A stretch of DNA of 43,757 nt from Halomonas sp. 25-S5 (GTDB taxonomy: Bacteria; Pseudomonadota; Gammaproteobacteria; Pseudomonadales; Halomonadaceae): positions 1 through 43,757 of the forward strand of contig NZ_JARANV010000030.1 in NCBI RefSeq assembly GCF_029889845.1. Direction: 5' to 3'. Positions 11,723 to 20,882 of this stretch are shown here, one piece after another. Made by a program: the position numbers and the translations under genes. The notes beneath the pieces are model-generated. The model was given only the letters and a program-made list of their open reading frames with translations. It ran no database searches and was not told where the DNA came from. Within the stretch, counting starts at the first letter, position 1. Each line of letters starts with the position of its first letter.

Positions 11723-13063
11723 TCAGATCAGTCCGGCCAACAATACTACCAGCGTCAGCGGGATCGACACCCAGCGCAGCAGCGCGCGCCAGGCACGAAA
11801 GCCGTTGGGGCCGGCATCCAACGCGCGCAGGGTGGTCGCCTCGGGCATCACCCAGGCGGCGAAGATGGCGATCAAGAGCCCGCCCAGCGGCAGGAAGATC
11901 TCCGGCGGAATGGTGCTGACCAGCTCGAAGGGATTCATGCCGAACAACACCCGAGTCTCGGCCAGGCTCGAGAAGGAGAACACCGAGAGCATCCCCAGCC
12001 CCCAGACCGCCAGCCCCACCACGGCCGCCGCCGCCCCGCGCCGCAGGCCCCAGCCCTGCAGGGTGGCGACCATGGGCTCGGCCAGGTTGATCGAGGAGGT
12101 CCAGGTGGCCAGCAGCAGCAGCAGGAAGAACAGCGACAGCCACAGCGGGCCCCCGGGCAGTTCGGCGAAGGCCACCGGCAGGGTCACGAACATCAACCCC
12201 GGCCCCTCGCCGGGATCCATGCCCTGGGCGAACACCACCGAGAAGATGGCGATCCCGGCCAGCAGGGCCACCGTCACGTCGAGCACCGCCACCGAGACGG
12301 CGGCCCGGGGCAGGCTCTGGTGGTCGGGCATGTAGGCGCCATAGGCCATCAGCGCACAGGCGCCCACCGCCAGGGTGAAGAAGGCGTGGCCCATGGCCTG
12401 CAGCATCACCATGGGCGTCACCGCCGAGAGGTCGGGCAGGAACAGCCAGGCCAGCGCCGGACCGAAGCCGTCGGTGGTGGCCGCGTAGCCCGCCAGCACC
12501 AGCAGCAACAGGTAGAGCATCGGCATCAGCAGGTTGTTGAGCTTCTCCAGCCCCTTGGCCACCCCGGCGGCGACCACCAGCATGGTCATCATCAGGAAGA
12601 GGGTATGGTTGAAGGTCATGCGCCCGGGGTCGGCGAGGAAGGCATCGAAGTCGGCGCCGATCTCCGTCGCGCTGCGCCCCACGAAGTCACCATTGACCGC
12701 GGCCACCAGAAATTCGATGGACCAGCCCGAGACCACCGAGTAGAAGGAGAGGATGCAGAACACCGTGAAGGCGCCGAACAGTCCCAGCCAGCGCCAGTGG
12801 GGGCTCGCCCCGGCCTGGCCGGCCAGATGGCCCAGCGACTGCATGGGGCTGCGGCGCCCGGCGCGGCCGATCAGGATCTCGGCCATCATCACCGGCAGCC
12901 CCAGCAGCACCACGAAGGCCACGTAGAGCAGCAGGAAGGCGGCACCGCCGTTCTCGCCAGCGATGTAGGGAAAGCGCCAGATGTTGCCGAGCCCCACCGC
13001 TGCCCCGGTCACCGCCAGGATGAAGGCGCGCCGCGTGCTCCAGCGCTCCAGCGTCTCGTTCAT
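11723..13063 (-). CDS. sodium-dependent transporter, neurotransmitter:sodium symporter family
   Basis: This 446-residue integral membrane protein has about 11-12 membrane helices of the NSS/SNF (LeuT-like) family. The signature is near the start: LAVTGAAVGLGNIWRFPY (about residues 16-33) carries the sodium-binding and unwound TM1 motif, followed by NGGAAFLLLY. TM6-like and TM8-like segments are visible (LQAMGHAFFTLAVG; LLLLATWTSSINLAEP). Bacterial members take up amino acids with Na+, fitting a salt-loving host; the substrate cannot be read from sequence. The gene is divergent from prlC with 104 bases between starts and may be co-transcribed with the gamma-carbonic-anhydrase gene. Confidence 0.9.
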   Translation of the reverse strand: MNETLERWSTRRAFILAVTGAAVGLGNIWRFPYIAGENGGAAFLLLYVAFVVLLGLPVMMAEILIGRAGRRSPMQSLGHLAGQAGASPHWRWLGLFGAFTVFCILSFYSVVSGWSIEFLVAAVNGDFVGRSATEIGADFDAFLADPGRMTFNHTLFLMMTMLVVAAGVAKGLEKLNNLLMPMLYLLLLVLAGYAATTDGFGPALAWLFLPDLSAVTPMVMLQAMGHAFFTLAVGACALMAYGAYMPDHQSLPRAAVSVAVLDVTVALLAGIAIFSVVFAQGMDPGEGPGLMFVTLPVAFAELPGGPLWLSLFFLLLLLATWTSSINLAEPMVATLQGWGLRRGAAAAVVGLAVWGLGMLSVFSFSSLAETRVLFGMNPFELVSTIPPEIFLPLGGLLIAIFAAWVMPEATTLRALDAGPNGFRAWRALLRWVSIPLTLVVLLAGLI

Positions 13064-13167
13064 GGGTCCACTCCGCGAGCCTGAAAAGGGCGCAAGCCTA
13101 GCACATTGAAACCCGCCGCGGCCGCCCGCATCTAAGACCCATTCCCCTATTCCGACCCGAGGTATAC

Positions 13168-15216
13168 ATGTCCCGCAATCCGCTGCTCGACCCCCACGAA
13201 CTGCCCCCCTTCGATGCCATCCGGCCCGACCACGTGGTGCCGGCCATCGAAGCGCTGCTGGCGGAAAACCGCACGGCCATCGAGGAACTCGTGGCGCGCG
13301 CCGAGACCGCTGCCCCGGGCTGGGACAGCCTGGCCGCCCCGCTGGAGGCCCTCAACGACCGCCTGGCGCGGGCCTGGTCGCCGGTCTCCCACCTCAATGG
13401 CACCATGAACAACCCCGAGCTACGCGAGGCCTACCAGGCCTGCCTGGGCCGGCTCTCCGACTACAGCACCTGGATCGGCCAGCACGAGGGGCTGTTCCAG
13501 GCCTGGCAGGCGCTGCGCAACGGTCCCGCCTGGGAGACCCTCGACGAGGGCCAGCGTCGCACCGTGGAGAATGCGCTGCGCGACTTCCGCCTGGCCGGCG
13601 TGGACCTGCCCGCCGAGAAGAAGCAGCGCTATGGCGAGATCAAGTCGCGCCTCTCCGAGCTCTCCAACACCTTCTCCAACCAGTTGCTGGACGCCACCCA
13701 GGCCTGGCACCTGGACCTCGCCGACGAGACCCGCCTCGCCGGCCTGCCCGAGAGCGCGCTGGCCAGCCTGCGGGCCAATGCCGAGGCCAAGGGCCTGGCC
13801 GGCTACCGCATCACCCTGGACTTTCCCAGCTTCTTCCCGGTGATGACCTACGCCGAGGACCGCGAGTTGCGTCGCGAGATCTACACCGCCTTCGTCACCC
13901 GCGCCTCCGACCAGGGCCCCAACGCCGGCGAGTACGACAACGCCCCGGTGATGGAGGAAATCCTCGCGCTGCGCTACGAGCTGGCCGAACTGCTGGGCTT
14001 CAGCGACTACGCCGACTACTCCCTGTCGACCAAGATGGCCGAATCGCCCGACCAGGTAGTCACCTTCCTCGAGGACCTGGCCGCGCGCGCCGTGCCCCAG
14101 GCCCAGGAGGAGTATGCGGAACTCGCGGCCTATGCCCGCGACGAGCTGGGCATGGAGGCGCTCGCGCCCTGGGACGTGGGCTTCGCCAGCGAGAAGCTGC
14201 GCGAGGCGCGCCATGCCATCTCCGACGAGCAGCTGCGCCCCTATTTTCCCGCCCCGCAGGTGGTCGACGGCCTGTTCCAGGTGGTCGAGCGCCTCTACGG
14301 CGTCACCTTCGCGGAGGACGCGACGGCCCCGCACTACCACCCCGACGTGCGCTACTTCCGGATCCTCGAGCACGGCGCCCCCATCGCCGGCTTCTACCTC
14401 GACCTCTATGCCCGCGAGGGCAAGCGTGGCGGCGCCTGGATGGACGAGTGCCGGGTCCGCCGCCTGGAAGGCGACGCGGTGCAGCTGCCGGTGGCCTACC
14501 TGACCTGCAACTTCACCCGCCCGGTGGGGGACGCCCCGGCACTGCTGACCCACGACGAGGTCACCACCCTCTTCCACGAGTTTGGCCACGGCCTGCACCA
14601 CATGCTGACCCGCCAGACCGTCGCCGACATCTCCGGCATCAACGGCGTGGCCTGGGACGCGGTGGAGCTGCCCAGCCAGTTCATGGAGAACTTCTGCTGG
14701 GAACGCGAGGGGCTCGACCTGATCGCCGGCCACGTGGAGACCGGCGAGCCGCTGCCCGAGGCGCTCTTCGAGAGGCTGCTGGCGGCCAAGAATTTCCAGT
14801 CCGCCATGGGCATGGTGCGTCAGCTGGAGTTCTCGCTGTTTGACTTCCGCCTGCACCGCGAGCTCGCGGCCCCGAGGGCCGCCGACATCCAGGCGCTGCT
14901 CGAGGCGGTGCGCGATGCCGTCGCCGTGGTCCCGCGGGCCGACTTCAACCGCTTCCAGAACGGCTTCGGCCACGTCTTCGCCGGCGGCTATGCGGCGGGC
15001 TACTACAGCTACAAGTGGGCCGAGGTGCTCTCCGCGGATGCCTGGAGTGCCTTCGAGGAAGCCGGCATCTTCGACCCCGAGACCGGCCGACGCTTCCGCA
15101 CCGAGATCCTCGAGCGCGGCGGCTCCCGCGACGCCGCCGAGCTGTTCCGCGCCTTCCGCGGCCGCGAGCCCAGCGTCGAGCCGCTGCTGCGCCACAGCGG
15201 CATCCGTGCCGCCTGA
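13168..15216 (+). CDS. prlC: oligopeptidase A (M3 metallopeptidase)
   Basis: This 682-residue cytoplasmic zinc peptidase degrades oligopeptides and cleaved signal peptides. The zinc motif is H470-E471-F-G-H474 in TLFHEFGHGLHHML, with the third ligand glutamate expected in the following helix (VAWDAVELPSQFMENF). The N terminus starts MSRNPLLDPHELPPFDAI as in other PrlC proteins, and length is typical (about 680). A CGAGG sequence lies seven bases before ATG 13168. It heads a run with a yheV-like gene (54-base gap) and a Na/Pi transporter; prlC followed by yheV is a pairing I recall from pseudomonads. Confidence 0.95.
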   Translation: MSRNPLLDPHELPPFDAIRPDHVVPAIEALLAENRTAIEELVARAETAAPGWDSLAAPLEALNDRLARAWSPVSHLNGTMNNPELREAYQACLGRLSDYSTWIGQHEGLFQAWQALRNGPAWETLDEGQRRTVENALRDFRLAGVDLPAEKKQRYGEIKSRLSELSNTFSNQLLDATQAWHLDLADETRLAGLPESALASLRANAEAKGLAGYRITLDFPSFFPVMTYAEDRELRREIYTAFVTRASDQGPNAGEYDNAPVMEEILALRYELAELLGFSDYADYSLSTKMAESPDQVVTFLEDLAARAVPQAQEEYAELAAYARDELGMEALAPWDVGFASEKLREARHAISDEQLRPYFPAPQVVDGLFQVVERLYGVTFAEDATAPHYHPDVRYFRILEHGAPIAGFYLDLYAREGKRGGAWMDECRVRRLEGDAVQLPVAYLTCNFTRPVGDAPALLTHDEVTTLFHEFGHGLHHMLTRQTVADISGINGVAWDAVELPSQFMENFCWEREGLDLIAGHVETGEPLPEALFERLLAAKNFQSAMGMVRQLEFSLFDFRLHRELAAPRAADIQALLEAVRDAVAVVPRADFNRFQNGFGHVFAGGYAAGYYSYKWAEVLSADAWSAFEEAGIFDPETGRRFRTEILERGGSRDAAELFRAFRGREPSVEPLLRHSGIRAA

Positions 15217-15269
15217 CCCCATGACACCCACGCCCCGGCCATACCGCCGGGGCCGCCACAGGAGCCACC

Positions 15270-15515
15270 ATGGCCGTCCAGAAACGCTTTATCGCCGGGG
15301 CCATCTGCCCGCGCTGCGCCGAGATGGACCGTATCCGCGCCTGGGAGCAGAACGGCATCCGCTACCGCGACTGCGTCAGCTGTGACTTCTTCGAGCAGTT
15401 GCCCATCGAGGACGAGGCCCTGCCGGAGCTCGAGACCCGGGTCAATCGCGAACGCGAGGAGCAGGCTCGCAGCGACCTGCAGACCGTGAAGATCCTCGAC
15501 CCGAAAGGGCACTGA
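15270..15515 (+). CDS. yheV: YheV-like zinc ribbon protein (DUF2387)
   Basis: This small protein of 81 residues has CPRC (residues 13-16) and CVSC (about 36-39), a four-cysteine zinc ribbon. The N terminus KRFIAGAICPRC and the following DRIRAW are characteristic of YheV/DUF2387. Its function is unknown. A GGAG lies eight bases before ATG 15270, and the next gene starts five bases after its stop, so it is probably an operon member with prlC and the Na/Pi cotransporter. Confidence 0.85.
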   Translation: MAVQKRFIAGAICPRCAEMDRIRAWEQNGIRYRDCVSCDFFEQLPIEDEALPELETRVNREREEQARSDLQTVKILDPKGH

Positions 15516-15520
15516 CGCCC

Positions 15521-17233
15521 ATGGGCCAGGGAACGGCCGTCACCCTGCTGCCGCAGCGCCGCCTGCTCGAGCTGCTGGGGCTCGCGGCTGCGGCGGCGCT
15601 GCTGGTCGCCCGGCTGGACCTCGCCACCCTGGCCGCCGGGCTGGGGCTCTTCCTGTGGGGCATGACCCACCTGGAGGAGGCCATCAAGCGCCTCTCCGGC
15701 GGTACCCTGGACCGCTGGCTGCACGCCGCCACCCGCCGCACCTCGCGGGCCATCGCCGTGGGCGCCCTGGCCACCGCGCTGGTCCAGTCCAGCTCGCTGG
15801 TGACCCTGCTGGCCATGTCCTTCGTGGGCGCCGGCCTGGTGGCCCTGCCCGCCGGCATCGCGCTGCTGTTCGGGGCCAACCTCGGCACCACCACCGGCGC
15901 CTGGCTGATCGCCGGGTTCGGCCTCAAGGCCGACCTCGCCCAGTATGCGATGCCGCTGCTGGCGCTAGGGTTGCTGGGCTCGCGGCTGCTGCAGGGCAGT
16001 CGCGCCGGCATCGCCGGTCTGCTGCTCGGCGTGGGCCTGCTGCTGCTGGGCATCGACTTCATGAAGCTGGGCTTCGAGACCTGGCAGGATGACCTCTCCC
16101 TGGACGGCCTGGCTGGCGAGCGCCTCTGGCACTGGCCGCTGCTGGTGCTGTTCGGCGTCATGGCCACCGTGGTCATGCAGTCCAGCCACGCCACCCTGCT
16201 GATCATCCTCACGGCGCTGGCCTCCGGCCAGCTGCCCTACCTGCCGGCCCTGGCCATCGCCATCGGCGCCAACATCGGCACCACCGTGACCGCGGTGATC
16301 GGTGCCTTCGGCGCCAGCACGGCCGGCCGGCGGCTGGCCGGGGCCCATGTGATCTTCAACCTGGTCACGGCGGCCGTGGCCCTGGCCCTGCTGCTGCCGC
16401 TGGCCGCGCTGGTGGACCGGCTCGCCGCACTGGTGGGCCTGGCGGCCACCGCCTGGCCGCTCAAGCTGGCGCTCTTCCATACTCTCTTCAACGGCCTGGG
16501 CATCCTGCTGATGCTGCCCTGGATCCCGCGGCTGGCCGGCGGCCTGGAGCGGCTCTTCCCCGAGCCGGCGAGAGTCTCCCCGGCCCAGGCGCGCTACCTG
16601 GAGACCAACGCCCTGCAGCACGCCGACACGGCCCTCGCGGCCATCGAGCAGGAGTGCCGACGGCTCGACCGGCGCACCTACCACCTGCTCGCCTCGGCCA
16701 TCCTGGTGCCCAGCGCCGAGGCGATCGGCCACCCGCCCAGCCGGGCCGTGATCGAGGCGCCCATCGTCCCCGAGGAGTGGCCGCTGGTGAACGTGCGCTA
16801 CCACGAGCAGATCAAGCCGCTGATGGCGGAGATCCTCGACTTCTACTCGCGCATCGACACGCCCCTCACCGCGGCCCAGGAGGCACGCCTGGAGACCCTC
16901 TATGCCCGCACCCTGCGCCTGGTCGAGGCGGTGCGCTTCGGCGAGGTGCTGCAGCGCAGCCTGCTGCGCCACGCCGCACCGGGGAGCCCCCTTCGCGAGG
17001 CCCACGATGACCTGCGCATGGCCCTCGCCGAGGGCCTCAACCGCCTGGCCAACGCCCCGGGAGCCCGCGACATCGAGGCGCCCCTGGAAGAGGTCCGTCG
17101 CCACTGGCAGCACGAGCTGGCCGAACGGTTGCGCCAGCATCGCCTCGATCCCTGGCTCGCTTCCTCGCTGATGAACGACCTCCACCAGGCCAGCCGACTG
17201 ACGGCCGCCCTGACCTCGCCGCACGACGCCTGA
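15521..17233 (+). CDS. Na/Pi cotransporter family protein (NptA/YjbB-like)
   Basis: This 570-residue membrane protein has two Na_Pi_cotrans repeats. The first has QSSS at residues 89-92 and the second QSSH near 219-222, the paired QSS motifs that line the phosphate and sodium path. About eight to ten hydrophobic segments are followed from about residue 345 by a PhoU-like helical cytoplasmic domain, as in YjbB. It probably moves phosphate, outward in E. coli YjbB and inward for NptA. No pho box was noticed. It sits five bases behind the yheV-like gene. Confidence 0.85.
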   Translation: MGQGTAVTLLPQRRLLELLGLAAAAALLVARLDLATLAAGLGLFLWGMTHLEEAIKRLSGGTLDRWLHAATRRTSRAIAVGALATALVQSSSLVTLLAMSFVGAGLVALPAGIALLFGANLGTTTGAWLIAGFGLKADLAQYAMPLLALGLLGSRLLQGSRAGIAGLLLGVGLLLLGIDFMKLGFETWQDDLSLDGLAGERLWHWPLLVLFGVMATVVMQSSHATLLIILTALASGQLPYLPALAIAIGANIGTTVTAVIGAFGASTAGRRLAGAHVIFNLVTAAVALALLLPLAALVDRLAALVGLAATAWPLKLALFHTLFNGLGILLMLPWIPRLAGGLERLFPEPARVSPAQARYLETNALQHADTALAAIEQECRRLDRRTYHLLASAILVPSAEAIGHPPSRAVIEAPIVPEEWPLVNVRYHEQIKPLMAEILDFYSRIDTPLTAAQEARLETLYARTLRLVEAVRFGEVLQRSLLRHAAPGSPLREAHDDLRMALAEGLNRLANAPGARDIEAPLEEVRRHWQHELAERLRQHRLDPWLASSLMNDLHQASRLTAALTSPHDA

Positions 17234-17272
17234 CGGCGCGCCTGGCGCGAGGCGCCGTGCGGGAATCCGCAC
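17233..17272 (+). terminator. hairpins after the Na/Pi gene (weak terminator candidate)
   Basis: Two stems follow the stop: ACGGCGC (17233-17239) with GCGCCGT (17252-17258), and GTGCGG-GAAT-CCGCAC (17257-17272). They overlap by two bases and neither is followed by a T run, so termination is uncertain. Confidence 0.35.
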
Positions 17273-17324
17273 ACCACCAGCCCCGTCCCGTGCGGGATCC
17301 CGGCCCCACCCCGCCATCCCCACC

Positions 17325-17338
17325 TCGACCAAGGTCGA
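17325..17338. promoter_or_regulatory. palindrome upstream of the sigma-54 promoter
   Basis: TCGACCAAGGTCGA is a perfect 14-base palindrome centred about 78 bases before the predicted start of transcription at about 17410. That distance suits an enhancer for a sigma-54 activator such as DctD. The activator identity is inferred from gene context only. Confidence 0.4.
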
Positions 17339-17358
17339 ATGAACTTCTTGCAACCATA

Positions 17359-17377
17359 TGAAATACCGGATATTTCA
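17359..17377. promoter_or_regulatory. inverted repeat adjoining the sigma-54 promoter
   Basis: TGAAATA-CCGGA-TATTTCA has perfect seven-base arms. It ends seven bases before the -24 element, so it could be an operator for a repressor or cofactor. Its AT-rich arms stand out in GC-rich DNA. Confidence 0.4.
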
Positions 17378-17383
17378 ATAAGC

Positions 17384-17399
17384 AGGCATGGCCATTGCT
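17384..17399 (+). promoter_or_regulatory. sigma-54 promoter of the TAXI-TRAP operon
   Basis: AGGCATGGCCATTGCT matches TGGCACGNNNNTTGCW at all but two positions, with GG (17385-17386) and GC (17397-17398) correctly spaced. Transcription should start near 17410, giving a leader of about 134 bases before ATG 17544. DctD encoded at 9013-10395 is the natural candidate activator. Confidence 0.65.
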
Positions 17400-17543
17400 T
17401 TGTGATAGGCGTTGATGCCACCCCGCCCTGGCTCACGGCAGGTCCCACAGCCGATGACCACACTGGGGGGAGATGGCATGCAGCCCCGGGGCAAGACGGC
17501 CCGGGCAAATGACAAGAGCACAACCGCATACAGGAGATACGCC
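17400..17543 (+). other. leader of the TAXI-TRAP operon
   Basis: With 17234-17399 this completes a 310-base gap without a gene. It holds no supported small gene; a frame open to 17412 is only an upstream extension of the TAXI gene. A CAGGAGAT ribosome binding site is at 17531-17538. No riboswitch was recognised. Confidence 0.4.
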
Positions 17544-18530
17544 ATGCGCAACGCAACCTCACGGATCCTCGCCGGCACTCTGGCCGGCTCCCTGCTGGTC
17601 GCCGCCTCGGCCTCGGCCCAGACGGACCGCAGCGACTGGCCCGAAAGCTTCACCGTGGGCACCGCCAGCCAGGGCGGCACCTACTTCGTCTACGGCTCCG
17701 GCTGGGCCAACCTGATCGCCGACGAGCTGGGCCTCTCCGGCGGCGGCGAGGTCACCGGCGGCCCGACCCAGAACATGGCACTGGTGCATGGCGGCGACGT
17801 CGCCCTCGGCCTGACCACCATGGGACCGGCCGCCGAGGCCCTGGCCGGCAAGAGCCCGCTCGCCCCGGGCTTGCCCATGGACAACGTCTGTGCGCTGTTC
17901 CCGATGTACGAGACCCCCTTCTCGATCACGGCGCTGGAGGGCAGCGGCATCGAGTCGATCTCCGACATCCCGGACGGCGCCCGCATCGGCTTCGGCCCGG
18001 CGGCCTCCACCTCCGACACCTACTTCCCGGCCATGCTCGAGACCCTGGGCGTGGACTTCGACCGCCGCAACGGTGGCTGGTCCGACCTGGGCGGCCAGCT
18101 GCAGGACGGCCTGATCGACGTCATCGCCTTCGCCGCCGGCATCCCGATCCCCGCCGTCAGCCAGCTCGAGGTGCAGACCGACGTCAACATCATCGAGTTC
18201 ACCGAGGAGGAGCAGCAGACGGTGCTCGAGAGCTTCCCGGTCTCCGAGTTCCAGATCCCGGCCAGCACCTACCAGACCCTCGAGGAGGATGCCCGCGCCG
18301 TTTCCATGTGGAACTTCACCATCGCCGGCTGTGACCTGCCAGAGGACTTCGTCTATGAGGTCACCAAGCTGAGCATGGAAAACAACGACCGCATGCGCAA
18401 CGTCCACCGCAGCGCCGCCACCAGCATCCCGGAGAACATCAAGTACAACAAGGTACTGCCGTTCCACCCGGGTGCCGTGCGCTGGTACGAGGAGAACGGC
18501 TACGAGATCCCGGACGACCTGAAGCTCTGA
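17544..18530 (+). CDS. TAXI-family TRAP transporter substrate-binding protein
   Basis: This 328-residue periplasmic protein has a Sec signal peptide, residues 1 to about 25, with cleavage after SASA. The mature part opens with FTVGTASQGGTYFVYGSGWA, the TAXI (TRAP-associated extracytoplasmic immunogenic) signature. The mature length of about 300 fits the family. Known TAXI ligands include glutamate and other carboxylates, but the ligand cannot be read here. ATG 17544 is chosen for its ribosome binding site six bases upstream and for the signal peptide; the upstream extension is rejected. The permease gene follows 93 bases later. Expression is probably sigma-54 dependent. Confidence 0.9.
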   Translation: MRNATSRILAGTLAGSLLVAASASAQTDRSDWPESFTVGTASQGGTYFVYGSGWANLIADELGLSGGGEVTGGPTQNMALVHGGDVALGLTTMGPAAEALAGKSPLAPGLPMDNVCALFPMYETPFSITALEGSGIESISDIPDGARIGFGPAASTSDTYFPAMLETLGVDFDRRNGGWSDLGGQLQDGLIDVIAFAAGIPIPAVSQLEVQTDVNIIEFTEEEQQTVLESFPVSEFQIPASTYQTLEEDARAVSMWNFTIAGCDLPEDFVYEVTKLSMENNDRMRNVHRSAATSIPENIKYNKVLPFHPGAVRWYEENGYEIPDDLKL

Positions 18531-18623
18531 TCCGTTGACCCGACCGCCTCCCGCCACGGCCACAGTGGGCCCGGCGGGGGGCCGTTTCCGTGCCCCTCCG
18601 ACAACCCCTCTAGGGTGCTTTCC

Positions 18624-20810
18624 ATGTCCCATACCCCCGAATCCCGTGACGACGCGCCGCATGACGACGTCGTCGAGACGGTCAACGCCGAGGGCGTCGA
18701 CGACGCCGCCGTGGAGTCCAACCGGCGACTCTATACCGGCGGGCAGTGGCTGCTCTTCGGTGCCCTGGCCATCGTCTATTCCAGCTTTCACCTGATCTCG
18801 CTGAACGTCTATCCGCTGGAGACCTGGTCGTTTCGCATCGTGCACATCGCCGGTGCCCTGGTTCTCGGCTTCGGCCTCTACGCCGGCACCCGCTTCGCCA
18901 ACGAGGACCAGCGCCGCTCTGCCACCTGGCTCGCCTGGGTGAGCTACGCCATGCTCATCCCCGCCCTCTACGCCCTGGTGCGGGTGGTGATGATGTACCA
19001 GGCGATGAGTGGTGGCGCCATGCGCATCGCCCCGCAGATCGAGGCCTGGCACTTCGGTTATCCGCTGATACTGGCCACCGCGGCCGGCATCCTGCTCTCC
19101 TGGAGCTATCGTCAGTTCCGCGACCGCCTCTCACCGGCCGACCTGGTGCTGATGGTCTGCGCCCTGGCCGTGGCCGGCTACCTGCTGGTGATGTTCAACA
19201 GCCCGCTGCGCGCCTCCACCGGCACCTCCTTCGCGCCCATGGGCATCTCCTACGCGGCCATCGCCGGCTCGCTGCTGATCCTCGAGCTGACCCGCCGCGT
19301 CGCCGGCCTGGCGCTGGTGGTGATCTCCGCCATCTTCCTGCTCTACGTCTTCGCTGGCCCCTACCTGCCGGGCTTCCTGGGCTATCCCGGGCTCTCGGTG
19401 GGCCGCTTCTTCAGCCAGGTCTACACCGACGCCGGCATCCTCGGGCCGACCACCGCGGTCTCCTCGACCTACATCATCCTGTTCATCATCTTCGCCGCCT
19501 TCCTGCAGGCCTCGAAGGTGGGCGACTACTTCGTCAACTTCGCCTTCGCCGCCGCCGGCCGGGCCCGTGGCGGCCCCGCCAAGGTATCGATCTTCGCCTC
19601 CGGCCTGATGGGCATGATCAACGGCACCAGCGCCGGCAACGTGGTCTCCACCGGCTCGCTGACCATCCCGCTGATGAAGAAGGTGGGCTATCCGGCCCGC
19701 AGTGCCGGAGCCATCGAGGCTGCGGCCTCCACCGGCGGGCAGATCATGCCGCCGATCATGGGCGCGGGCGCCTTCATCATGGCCGAGATCACCGGCATCC
19801 CCTACACCGATATCGCCGTGGCGGCGCTGATTCCCGCCATCCTCTACTTCGCCTCGATCTACTTCATGGTGGACTTCGAGGCGGCCCGCACGGGCATGCG
19901 CGGCATGCGCAAGGACGAGATCCCGCTGTTCTCGAAGCTGGTCAAGCAAGTCTACCTGTTCGCACCGATCATCATCCTGATCGCCGCGCTGTTCATGGGC
20001 TACTCGGTGATCCGCGCCGGCACCCTGGCCACCGCCTCGGCGGCCGTGGTGAGCTGGTTCTCGCCCCACAAGATGGGCATCCCCGCCATCCTCAGGGCCC
20101 TGCAGCTGGCCGGCACCATGGCCATTCAGATCATCGCCGTGTGCGCCTGCGCCGGTCTGATCGTCGGCGTGATCTCGCTGACCGGGGTCGGCGCGCGCTT
20201 CTCCTCGCTGCTGCTCGGCCTGGCCGGGGTCAGCCAGCTGCTGGCGCTGTTCTTCGCCATGTGCATCTCGATCCTGCTGGGCATGGGCATGCCGACGACC
20301 GCCGCCTACGCGGTGGCCGCCTCGGTGGTCGCCCCGGGCCTGATCAACATCGGTATCCAGCCGCTGGTGGCGCACTTCTTCGTGTTCTACTTTGCGGTGG
20401 TCTCGGCGATCACCCCGCCGGTGGCCCTGGCCTCCTATGCGGCGGCGGGTATCTCGGGCGACAACGCCATGGGCACCTCGGTGGCCTCGTTCAAGATCGG
20501 CCTGGCGGCCTTCATCGTGCCCTTCATGTTCTTCTACAGCCCCGCCATGCTGATGGAGGGCAGCTGGATGCAGATCCTGCGCGTGGGCGTGACCGCCACC
20601 CTGGGCATCGTGCTGCTGTCGGCCACCGTCCAGGCCTGGTTCTTCGGGCCGGTCAAGACCTGGCAGCGCCTGGTGATGCTGCTCGGGGCGCTGTTCATGA
20701 TCTACGGCGGCATCTATTCCGACATCGCGGGCCTCGCCATCGGCGCGCTGATGTTCATGATGCAGCGCGGCCGCCATGGCGGAAGGGGCAAGGCCGTTCC
20801 CGCCGGCTGA
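18624..20810 (+). CDS. TRAP transporter fused 4TM/12TM permease
   Basis: This 728-residue inner-membrane permease fuses the small DctQ-like and large DctM-like subunits, the usual partner of TAXI receptors. A polar N-terminal tail of about 40 residues precedes the membrane part. The DctQ-like region spans about residues 45-215. The DctM-like region follows, with GLMGMINGTSAGNVVSTGS and GGQIMPPIMGAGAFIMAEI and, in the second half, GMGMPTTAAY and ITPPVALASYAAAGI. These are conserved TRAP permease loops. It should drive solute uptake with the Na+ gradient. A GTG at 18615 is in frame, but ATG 18624 has AGGGTG at 18612-18617. A strong terminator follows. Confidence 0.9.
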   Translation: MSHTPESRDDAPHDDVVETVNAEGVDDAAVESNRRLYTGGQWLLFGALAIVYSSFHLISLNVYPLETWSFRIVHIAGALVLGFGLYAGTRFANEDQRRSATWLAWVSYAMLIPALYALVRVVMMYQAMSGGAMRIAPQIEAWHFGYPLILATAAGILLSWSYRQFRDRLSPADLVLMVCALAVAGYLLVMFNSPLRASTGTSFAPMGISYAAIAGSLLILELTRRVAGLALVVISAIFLLYVFAGPYLPGFLGYPGLSVGRFFSQVYTDAGILGPTTAVSSTYIILFIIFAAFLQASKVGDYFVNFAFAAAGRARGGPAKVSIFASGLMGMINGTSAGNVVSTGSLTIPLMKKVGYPARSAGAIEAAASTGGQIMPPIMGAGAFIMAEITGIPYTDIAVAALIPAILYFASIYFMVDFEAARTGMRGMRKDEIPLFSKLVKQVYLFAPIIILIAALFMGYSVIRAGTLATASAAVVSWFSPHKMGIPAILRALQLAGTMAIQIIAVCACAGLIVGVISLTGVGARFSSLLLGLAGVSQLLALFFAMCISILLGMGMPTTAAYAVAASVVAPGLINIGIQPLVAHFFVFYFAVVSAITPPVALASYAAAGISGDNAMGTSVASFKIGLAAFIVPFMFFYSPAMLMEGSWMQILRVGVTATLGIVLLSATVQAWFFGPVKTWQRLVMLLGALFMIYGGIYSDIAGLAIGALMFMMQRGRHGGRGKAVPAG

Positions 20811-20828
20811 GCGCGACGCCTCCCCTGG

Positions 20829-20867
20829 AACGCAACGGGCCCCGTCATTGGCGGGGCCCGTTGCGTT
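20829..20867. terminator. bidirectional terminator between TRAP permease and metF
   Basis: A perfect 16-base stem (20829-20844 with 20852-20867) encloses a seven-base loop. The core is GGGCCCCG/CGGGGCCC with AACGCAAC/GTTGCGTT outside. It lies between convergent genes and ends in TT on one strand and AA on the other, so it may serve both. Confidence 0.8.
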
Positions 20868-20882
20868 GCGGCGAAGGCCGCG

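Noticed and set aside
11660..13084. 474-codon plus-strand frame rich in Gln, His and Gly
   Set aside because: Antisense of the sodium symporter; its composition mirrors the hydrophobic codons of the true gene.
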